DNA of 5,205 nucleotides from JANNPJ01 sp035474375 (GTDB lineage Bacteria; Actinomycetota; Actinomycetes; Actinomycetales; Kineosporiaceae), in NCBI GenBank assembly GCA_035474375.1, contig DATINJ010000044.1:1-5205 (forward strand). Direction: 5' to 3'. Below the pieces are notes generated by a model. The model ran no database searches. It saw only the letters and a list, made by a program, of their open reading frames with translations, and was not told the origin of the DNA. Below are positions 1 through 4,142 of this stretch, piece by piece (position 1 is the stretch's first letter; every line of letters begins with the position of its first letter). Position numbers and translations under genes: made by a program.

Positions 1-1611
1 ACCGTCGGACTCGCCCGGAGGCTTGATCCAGGTGTAGGCGTCGATCCCGCTGGCCGGTGTGGCCCTCGGGCGCTCGCCGATCCCGGCACCGCTCTGGTTG
101 CACCAGTTACCGGCGTGGATCCGCCGGTCGATCCGGGAGGCCTCGACGAAGGTGTTCAGATCGGTCGAGGTGCTTGCCGCGGTGGGCCGAGCCGAGCCAC
201 CCCAGCCGTTGCGGGAGGTGTCGATCAGCATCCCGATGTTCGAGTTGAAGCCGGCCGAGACCAACTGGTTGCGGAACGCCTGGGTGTAGGTCAGTTCGTC
301 GGTGTACTGGTTCCAGTCCACCCACTTCGACTGCCGCACGCTGGTGCCGTTCACCGTGGTGTTGATCGTGACGTACGGCTCGGTCAGGGCCGAGTAGTTG
401 GCCGTGTTGGTGATGAAGCCGTCAACCGTGTTCACCCCGCCAGTAGCCTTTTTCGCGGTGTCCGCGATCATCGTCGCGGCCGGGGCGAAGTTGGTGTCCC
501 AGCCGAGCCAGCCGTGGTGCGCGGCGTCAATGTAGTTGTAGGTGTTCGTTCCGGCCGCGTGCAGCTTGCTCAAAGCGTACGCGATGCCCGTCTGGTAGTT
601 ACCGTTGGCGAGCATGACCCGGCAGGCTTCGGTCGCCCCGGCAGCGCTTCCGGCGTTGGTCACCAGGTTCGGCAGCGAGTCGATCTCGACAATGTTGACG
701 ATGCGGATGGAGGCGTACTTCGGATCCGCTTCGATCGCAGCGATCGGATCGATGTACTCGGTCTTGTACCGGCCGATCTCCGTCGGCCCGAGCTCACCGT
801 TGGACGACAGCGCCGAACAGTCTCGACCCGGCAGGTCGTAGATGACGAACTGAGCCAGCGTTGCACCCTGGGCCAGCGCCTTGTCCAGGTGGCCGCGGAG
901 GCTGGTGGTGTAGCCGGAACCGGATGGCGCGGTGATCGCGGCGATGCTGTCCAGCCAGACACCGGTTGGCTGGTTGGAGATCTTGCTACCACCGGGCTCG
1001 GCTGCGGCCCTCGCCGACCAATCCGCGTTCACGTACCACTTCGCACCCACGTAAGGGTTGTCAGCGTGCGATCCGACCGGCGGCGTGCTGGTCGCGGTCG
1101 GAGTCACGGTCGGCGCGACCGTCGGGGACACGGTCGGCGCTACCGTCGCGGTCGCCGTCGGGGTCGGGGTGGTTCCACCACCGTTGCAGGTCACGCCGTT
1201 GACCGTGAAGGTGGTCGGGTTCGTGTTGGTGCCCGAGTACGTCCCGTTGAATCCGACGTTCGTGGTGACATTGGTGGCCAGGCTGCCGTTGTAGGACGCA
1301 TTGGTGATCTTGACGTGCTTGCCGGTCTGGGTCAGCGTGCCGTTCCACGCCGTGCCGGCCTGCTGATTGCCGGCGTAGTCGAATTCCAGCGCCCAACTGG
1401 TGATCGGGTCCCCGGAGTTGGTGATGTTGATGTTGGCGCCGAACCCGGTGCCCCAGGAGTTCGCCGTGTAAGCGACGGAACACCCGGGGGCTGCACTCGC
1501 CGTCCCGATCGATGTGAAGGACAACCCTGCACCGACCACCATTACGGCCGCGGTCCCGGCCATAATTCGGTTCGGGCGCAGGAGTCCCGCACCCTGCTTA
1601 AGTCTGATCAT
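1..1611 (-). CDS. Secreted GH6 cellobiohydrolase with N-terminal CBM2 (C-terminus cut by window edge)
   Basis: Reading from ATG at 1611 gives 537 uninterrupted codons to the window edge. Residues 1-40 form a signal peptide (KQ and R residues, hydrophobic 19-32, ending TASA). Residues 44-142 are a family 2 cellulose-binding module bounded by Cys44 and Cys142, with NSWGTGF and TAWNG carrying two of the usual binding-face Trp (W53, W89). The third position appears to be Tyr107. Residues 144-181 are a Pro/Thr linker. The GH6 catalytic domain starts near 183. VIYDLPGRDCSALSSNG (256-272) fits GH6 signature 1. VEIDSLPNLVTN (308-319) holds the presumed general acid Asp311. MLIDTSRNGWGG, GNWCNQSGAGIGERP and WIKPPGESDG are also typical, and Asp536 matches the Asp of the conserved GE(S/C)DG loop. 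Bacterial exo-type enzymes (Thermobifida Cel6B/Cellulomonas CbhA type) carry EIDSLP rather than the EPDSL of many other GH6 enzymes, so cellobiose release from chain ends is likely. About 40-60 residues should be missing. The ribosome binding site is GGGAG, 6 nt before ATG. Confidence 0.95.
   Translation of the reverse strand, partial: MIRLKQGAGLLRPNRIMAGTAAVMVVGAGLSFTSIGTASAAPGCSVAYTANSWGTGFGANINITNSGDPITSWALEFDYAGNQQAGTAWNGTLTQTGKHVKITNASYNGSLATNVTTNVGFNGTYSGTNTNPTTFTVNGVTCNGGGTTPTPTATATVAPTVSPTVAPTVTPTATSTPPVGSHADNPYVGAKWYVNADWSARAAAEPGGSKISNQPTGVWLDSIAAITAPSGSGYTTSLRGHLDKALAQGATLAQFVIYDLPGRDCSALSSNGELGPTEIGRYKTEYIDPIAAIEADPKYASIRIVNIVEIDSLPNLVTNAGSAAGATEACRVMLANGNYQTGIAYALSKLHAAGTNTYNYIDAAHHGWLGWDTNFAPAATMIADTAKKATGGVNTVDGFITNTANYSALTEPYVTINTTVNGTSVRQSKWVDWNQYTDELTYTQAFRNQLVSAGFNSNIGMLIDTSRNGWGGSARPTAASTSTDLNTFVEASRIDRRIHAGNWCNQSGAGIGERPRATPASGIDAYTWIKPPGESDG
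1096..1143 (-). repeat. Two tandem 24-bp repeats encoding the cellulase linker
   Basis: Residues 157-172 of the GH6 protein read VAPTVSPT then VAPTVTPT, two 8-residue units encoded by nearly identical 24-bp stretches. They lie in the Pro/Thr linker between the cellulose-binding module and the catalytic domain. Such linkers are flexible and often O-glycosylated, and slippage at the DNA repeat could change linker length. Confidence 0.8.
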
Positions 1612-1617
1612 GCGATT

Positions 1618-1622
1618 CTCCC
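1618..1622 (-). promoter_or_regulatory. Ribosome binding site of the GH6 gene
   Basis: GGGAG on the minus strand sits 6 nt before the ATG at 1611. It supports this start over the next in-frame ATG (codon 17), which would remove the charged N-terminus of the signal peptide. Confidence 0.75.
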
Positions 1623-1708
1623 GGTGAATTCAACAACCGCCTCGACAAATGCTGTAGCGGCCTTCGGTCGGCTCTTTCGGGTGGCGCCTGACGCTGTTGC
1701 ATCACGCC

Positions 1709-1722
1709 CTAGAGCGCTACGA
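1709..1722 (-). promoter_or_regulatory. Possible CebR/CelR-like (LacI family) operator
   Basis: The minus strand reads TCGTAGCGCTCTAG. It matches the known actinomycete cellulase operator TGGGAGCGCTCCCA at 9 of 14 positions, including an unbroken AGCGCTC core. It would overlap the expected transcription start (about 1718) of the promoter at 1753-1725, a normal repressor position. Only the central 6 bp are palindromic, so this is a weak candidate. Confidence 0.3.
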
Positions 1723-1724
1723 GC

Positions 1725-1753
1725 AGATTGCGTAAGTGTTTCGCAAATGTCAA
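1725..1753 (-). promoter_or_regulatory. Candidate housekeeping-type promoter of the GH6 gene
   Basis: The minus strand has a perfect -35 TTGACA (1753-1748), a 17-nt spacer, and a weak -10 CAATCT (1730-1725). Transcription would start near 1718, giving a leader of about 106 nt. The poor -10 suggests low basal activity or a need for an activator. Confidence 0.5.
1728..1746. promoter_or_regulatory. 19-bp imperfect palindrome inside the GH6 promoter spacer
   Basis: TTGCGTAAGTGTTTCGCAA on the plus strand pairs at 7 of 9 positions around a central base, with perfect outer arms TTGCG/CGCAA. It fills the gap between the -35 and -10 elements, where a bound dimeric regulator would block or remodel the polymerase site. 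The regulator is not identifiable from the window. Confidence 0.5.
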
Positions 1754-1925
1754 TGGAGACTGGATTCAGGCCAGCGCCGCGGCGAAAATCTCACTGGCTA
1801 TTGCCCGACGCACCCTCGCTGAACTGGTGAAACGTGCTTGCCCAGGCTGCCAGCCAGCTCCGCTCCGCCGACCACCTGCCGTGATCTTCTGAAATTCATT
1901 CATCATTGAAGGTCGTGGAGCGGGC

Positions 1926-1950
1926 AACGGATTTGATTTTTTGATGTTCC
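1926..1950 (-). promoter_or_regulatory. ECF-sigma-type promoter candidate upstream of the GH6 gene
   Basis: The minus strand reads GGAAC (1950-1946), a 16-nt spacer rich in A, then CGTT (1929-1926). This is the classic ECF architecture: a GGAAC-type -35 with AAC, 16 nt, and a CGT-type -10. A homopolymeric tract in the spacer is common in ECF promoters. The site lies about 75 bp downstream of the end of the ECF operon's membrane-protein gene and would give the cellulase mRNA a leader of about 310 nt. A copy of its 22-bp core lies upstream of the sigma gene. Confidence 0.5.
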
Positions 1951-1967
1951 AATGAATATTTTTTGAT
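1936..1967 (+). repeat. Direct repeat ATTTTTTGAT, 22-bp period
   Basis: ATTTTTTGAT occurs exactly at 1936-1945 and 1958-1967. The 22-bp period is close to two helical turns, so the T-tracts lie on the same DNA face. They could bend the DNA or bind a tandem dimeric regulator. The first copy overlaps the spacer of the ECF-type promoter. No mobile element is implied. Confidence 0.55.
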
Positions 1968-2023
1968 CATTAATTATGGGCATGCCAATTGACCCTGGCG
2001 CCAGCGCCGATGAAATCTGCTGA

Positions 2024-2986
2024 TCAGCGCAGAACAGCCGCCGCGAATGAAATAGAACCACCGGAACCGCCGATGAGTTCTACGTTCAGTTCGTCGTTCG
2101 GGCCTTCGGTGTGGAATCGAATGGTGACGACGTACCCACCACTGTCCACGGCTTTCAAACGAGTCGTGCGTACCTTTCCCTGCGCACCGAGATTGGTCCG
2201 CAACAGCCCATCCGCGCCGTTCGCCCCGACGTAAAGAACCAGCGTCGCCTCTTGCTTTCCGGCCGGAGCACGTAATCTCAGGCCGGTTTCCGGACCACCG
2301 ATCGGTCCGGTCACGGTTCGCCACGATCTCGAGCCGGTATGGCTCGGCTCCGACAGCCCGCCGGACCAGGACAGGGCGAACGGGCCGCTCGTCGTGGTCG
2401 ATGTGCCACTCCCGTGCTCATGCGGCCCGCTGATCAACTGCTCACCCTTGGCCCGCCGGACCGTCGCGCTGGCATCCGCGCTTCCGGCCGCGACCCAGTC
2501 GATGGAACTGCTGGGGATCGTGACCTTTCGACCGGCTGCGGCGGAACCCAGCGCGACTTCGACCACCCGGCGCGATGCGGTGTTCGCCGTGGGCGCCGAA
2601 GCACTCGGCTTCGGCTTGCCCACGGCGGGCGATCCGCTGGTTTTCGGGGCGCTGGACGGTGTGCTGTGCGCTGGGGACGGCCGATCCGCGGGGCTGGCGG
2701 TAGCCGACGGTGACCCGGTGTTCCCGGTGGGACCAACCACCTGAACCGCTCCCGGAACATCCGCGGTCCGCCCGGCGTGCAGCGCCGTGATCGCTCCTGC
2801 GGACAGCACTACGAACGTTGCCGCCGCTGCGGCAGGTACCAGCCAGGCCGATCGCCGACCCGGCTGGTTGACCAGTCCGCGTTCCCGGATCCGCTGCTTG
2901 ATCCGGTCCAAGTCGGGCTCATGCCGGCTCGCTTCGCCCTTCAGCTGCTCGGCAATCCAGTCCTCGTTGCGCCTACTCTCGGCCAT
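2024..2986 (-). CDS. Single-pass membrane protein, likely anti-sigma/sensor partner of the ECF sigma factor
   Basis: The protein has 320 residues from ATG at 2986. Residues 1-46 are a charged, probably cytoplasmic, helical segment (NEDWIAEQLKGEASRHEPD) like the short N-termini encoded beside SigE-family sigma factors. It carries no HxxxCxxC zinc anti-sigma motif. Residues 48-71 form one transmembrane helix. Residues 74-138 are a Pro/Ser/Thr/Ala-rich stalk. Residues 139-320 form an extracytoplasmic beta-rich domain with IDWVAAGS, FALSWSGG, LVLYVGANGADGLL and a C-terminal SFAAAVLR. From memory, this order (DW..G, SW.GG, TL.VYVG, AA.LR) resembles a jelly-roll-like domain found in secreted bacterial proteins, perhaps ligand-binding. 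Translation is probably coupled to the sigma gene by a 14-nt overlap. Upstream in-frame starts, as far as 3079, would run deep into the sigma gene and have no comparable ribosome binding site. The anti-sigma role is inferred from operon and topology. Confidence 0.85.
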   Translation of the reverse strand: MAESRRNEDWIAEQLKGEASRHEPDLDRIKQRIRERGLVNQPGRRSAWLVPAAAAATFVVLSAGAITALHAGRTADVPGAVQVVGPTGNTGSPSATASPADRPSPAHSTPSSAPKTSGSPAVGKPKPSASAPTANTASRRVVEVALGSAAAGRKVTIPSSSIDWVAAGSADASATVRRAKGEQLISGPHEHGSGTSTTTSGPFALSWSGGLSEPSHTGSRSWRTVTGPIGGPETGLRLRAPAGKQEATLVLYVGANGADGLLRTNLGAQGKVRTTRLKAVDSGGYVVTIRFHTEGPNDELNVELIGGSGGSISFAAAVLR

Positions 2987-3695
2987 CCTTCCTCCCCTCC
3001 AGACCTGAACCCTGTTTCTGGACCCCCCTGGGTACCGGATCCGTGAGTGAACCGCTGATCGCCTCGTCCGGTGCTCCAAGTCGCCGACGCAACTGCTCGG
3101 CGCCCTTGGAGGTTTGGCTTTTCACGGTGCCCACGCTGACCCCAAGCAGCGCGGCCACCTCCTGTTCGGAGAGGTCAAAGGCATACCGCAGGACCACGCA
3201 GGCTCGCCGTCCGGCCGGTAGCCGCAGCAGGGCAGTACGCACGTCCACCACGGCGGCCGAGTCGGTGCCCGGAGCCACCTCCATCGCCTCGTTCTGAAAC
3301 ATCACCAGCCAGCGACGTTCCCGAACCATCCGACGAATCCGGGTGGCGGCCATGTTGATCACCACTCGGCGCACGTAGGCGAGCGGATAGTCGCTGGCCC
3401 GCACGGTGTCCCACTGCCGCCAGGCGGCCAGGAGCGCATCGGCGGTGAGGTCGTCCGCCGCGTCCCGATCGCCCACCATCAGGTAGGCGAGTCGGCCGAG
3501 CTCGCGACTGTTCCGCTCGACGAAGGCCTCGAACAAGGCCTCTCGCTGGGCAGACTCGTCTGGATTTGATCGCCCGGACGGTCGGTCTCCGAGCACGCTC
3601 AGTCCACCTGCGCCCCTACTGCCGGACGACGCGTATTCCGGCTCCGCTGCCGGGGAGAGTCTTTCACGTTCGATCACCACGCTGGACGACAGCAC
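2973..3695 (-). CDS. ECF RNA polymerase sigma factor, SigE-family (group IV sigma-70)
   Basis: The protein has 240 residues. Region 2 spans about 54-125 (FEAFVERNSRELGRLAYLMVG, then DRDAADDLTADALLAAW and YPLAYVRRVVINMAATRIRR). Region 4 spans about 151-206, with RTALLRLPAGRRACVVLRY and helix-turn-helix SEQEVAALLGVSVGTVKSQ. No region 3 lies between them, as in ECF factors. The closest type I recognise is the actinobacterial SigE-family, usually about 165-190 residues. The extra length is a non-conserved N-terminus (1-50) and a short C-terminal tail. The GTG at 3695 has GAGGG 7 nt upstream. GTG at 3596 (codon 34), preceded by AGGTGG, is a credible alternative giving 207 residues. The factor would direct polymerase to GGAAC/CGTT-like promoters, probably under control of the overlapping downstream membrane protein. 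The N-terminal boundary is less sure than the function. Confidence 0.92.
   Translation of the reverse strand: MLSSSVVIERERLSPAAEPEYASSGSRGAGGLSVLGDRPSGRSNPDESAQREALFEAFVERNSRELGRLAYLMVGDRDAADDLTADALLAAWRQWDTVRASDYPLAYVRRVVINMAATRIRRMVRERRWLVMFQNEAMEVAPGTDSAAVVDVRTALLRLPAGRRACVVLRYAFDLSEQEVAALLGVSVGTVKSQTSKGAEQLRRRLGAPDEAISGSLTDPVPRGVQKQGSGLEGRKDGRE
2987..3000 (-). promoter_or_regulatory. Very strong ribosome binding site for the membrane-protein gene, inside the sigma gene
   Basis: GGAGGGGAGGAAGG on the minus strand directly precedes ATG at 2986 and lies within the last codons of the sigma gene. It fixes the start of the membrane protein and suggests that it is made in at least equal amounts to the sigma factor, as expected for an anti-sigma partner. 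Confidence 0.8.
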
Positions 3696-3710
3696 GGGGC
3701 ATCCCTCGCT

Positions 3711-3750
3711 CTCCTGCGCTGACCGGAGGTGCTCCTGCGCTGACCGGAGG
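3711..3750. repeat. Tandem 19-bp repeats, 21-bp period, before the sigma gene
   Basis: CTCCTGCGCTGACCGGAGG occurs at 3711-3729 and again, identically, at 3732-3750. Each unit has CTCC/GGAG arms that could form a small hairpin. On the mRNA strand each unit holds CCTCC (anti-Shine-Dalgarno-like) and AGGAG (Shine-Dalgarno-like). They sit 16-55 nt upstream of the GTG at 3695. The period is both two helical turns and exactly 7 codons in the sigma reading frame. Confidence 0.85.
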
Positions 3751-3755
3751 CGTCG

Positions 3756-3842
3756 TCACCGGTCGAGAGCTTCGGCCGCCCGCCCGGCCGGGCAACAGTG
3801 ATCGCGACAGCACCCAGCGTCACCGGATCGGCTGCCTGGCAT
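3756..3842 (-). CDS. Possible 28-codon Cys-rich leader peptide upstream of the sigma gene
   Basis: ATG at 3842 is preceded by AAGGAG with a 5-nt gap, one of the better ribosome binding sites in the window. The 28-residue product begins MPGSRSGD, contains GCCRDHCC (four Cys in seven residues) and ends AEALDR before TGA at 3758-3756. It has no signal peptide or membrane segment. Its stop lies 60 nt before the sigma start, and it is in the same reading frame. Poly-Cys small ORFs act as cysteine-responsive attenuators in mycobacteria, so a leader-peptide role is conceivable. It could also be chance, or a remnant of a longer sigma N-terminus. No homolog is recognised. Confidence 0.4.
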   Translation of the reverse strand: MPGSRSGDAGCCRDHCCPAGRAAEALDR

Positions 3843-3864
3843 TGACTCTCCTTCGAGGTCCAAT

Positions 3865-3874
3865 GTGAGCTCAC
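3865..3874. promoter_or_regulatory. Perfect 10-bp palindrome GTGAGCTCAC
   Basis: GTGAGCTCAC is perfectly self-complementary and lies 22 bp upstream of the small ORF's ATG and downstream of the promoter-like motif. This is where an operator would sit. It resembles a CRP half-site pair without the usual 6-bp gap, so no regulator can be named. Confidence 0.3.
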
Positions 3875-3920
3875 GAATGCCTAGTGTGCTGAGGCCCCGA
3901 GTCTGGTTGCCTGCCGTCCA

Positions 3921-3942
3921 GGATTTGAGCCGACTTTGTTGC
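3921..3942 (-). promoter_or_regulatory. Promoter-like motif upstream of the sigma operon, matching the GH6 ECF site
   Basis: The minus strand reads GCAAC-N9-TCAAATCC. The site upstream of the GH6 gene reads GGAAC-N9-TCAAATCC with identical spacing. The AAC-type -35 fits ECF promoters, but the bases at the -10 position are CTGG instead of CGTT, so this copy is weaker. If real, it would provide autoregulation of the sigma operon, starting near 3910. Confidence 0.35.
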
Positions 3943-4074
3943 CCGCCCCACCCACCCTTGCAACGATCGCCAGCTATGCCCGGATATGTGCCCTCGAGCG
4001 GCACAAGCACAGGCAGAGTCGGCGATCATCCGATGGGCAGAAACCTCAAGGCGGGTCGGCACCGCCTGGAGACG

Positions 4075-4118
4075 AAAACAGGCGCGACCGCCCCGAATGA
4101 TCGGGACGGCCACGCCTG
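4075..4118 (-). terminator. Strong intrinsic terminator of the ABC permease operon
   Basis: The minus-strand RNA forms an 18-bp stem (4118-4101 with 4096-4079), fully paired with only three G-U wobbles, closed by a 4-nt loop, and followed by UUUU (4078-4075). It begins 25 nt after the permease stop codon. It separates the transporter operon from the sigma operon. The plus strand lacks an equally good U-run, so it is mainly one-directional. Confidence 0.9.
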
Positions 4119-4142
4119 ATTGTCGCTACGTGCTGCGGAGAG

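Larger units (their letters stand above)
1612..2023 (-). other. Gene-free regulatory interval upstream of the GH6 cellulase
   Basis: I see no convincing gene in these 412 bases. Composition is split: 1612-1885 is GC-rich like the genes, while about 1886-1990 is strikingly AT-rich with T-runs and TTCATT/AATGAAT inverted pieces. The interval holds the promoter and operator candidates listed separately. I find no clear intrinsic terminator after the membrane-protein gene that ends at 2024, so read-through from the sigma operon into the cellulase is possible. CTGGCGCCAG (1995-2004) and GGCATGCC (1979-1986) are palindromes without a loop or a following U-run. Confidence 0.7.
3696..4074 (-). other. 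Leader and promoter interval of the sigma operon
   Basis: Between the permease terminator and the sigma gene I find no full-length gene. The interval contains a promoter-like motif at 3942-3921, a 10-bp palindrome at 3874-3865, the small Cys-rich ORF, a GC-rich palindrome GCCCGGCCGGGC at 3782-3793 within that ORF, and the tandem repeats. From 4074 to 3943 I see nothing assignable. A leader this long for a regulator suggests post-initiation control. Confidence 0.6.

Noticed and set aside
115..1830. A 571-codon open frame on the plus strand
   Set aside because: It runs antisense to the GH6 gene, whose minus-strand frame shows a signal peptide, CBM2 and GH6 signatures. The plus frame is a low-complexity Arg/Gly/Val product of GC-rich codon bias with no recognisable domain.
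1936..1967. ATTTTTTGAT repeats as target-site duplications of an insertion sequence
   Set aside because: Only 12 bp separate the copies and there are no terminal inverted repeats or transposase remnants.
1995..2004. Palindrome CTGGCGCCAG after the membrane-protein gene as a terminator
   Set aside because: It has no loop and no U-run after it on either strand.
2987..3079. A 31-residue N-terminal extension of the membrane protein to a start at 3079
   Set aside because: It would overlap the sigma gene deeply, and its Arg-rich sequence looks like out-of-frame translation. The ATG at 2986 has an excellent ribosome binding site.
3782..3793. GCCCGGCCGGGC as an operator
   Set aside because: Perfect 12-bp palindromes made only of G and C are common in DNA this GC-rich, and this one lies within the small ORF codons.
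3843..4010. A longer 84-codon version of the small ORF starting at 4010
   Set aside because: The extra residues show no domain or compositional sense and run over the candidate promoter motif and palindrome. Only the ATG at 3842 has a strong ribosome binding site.
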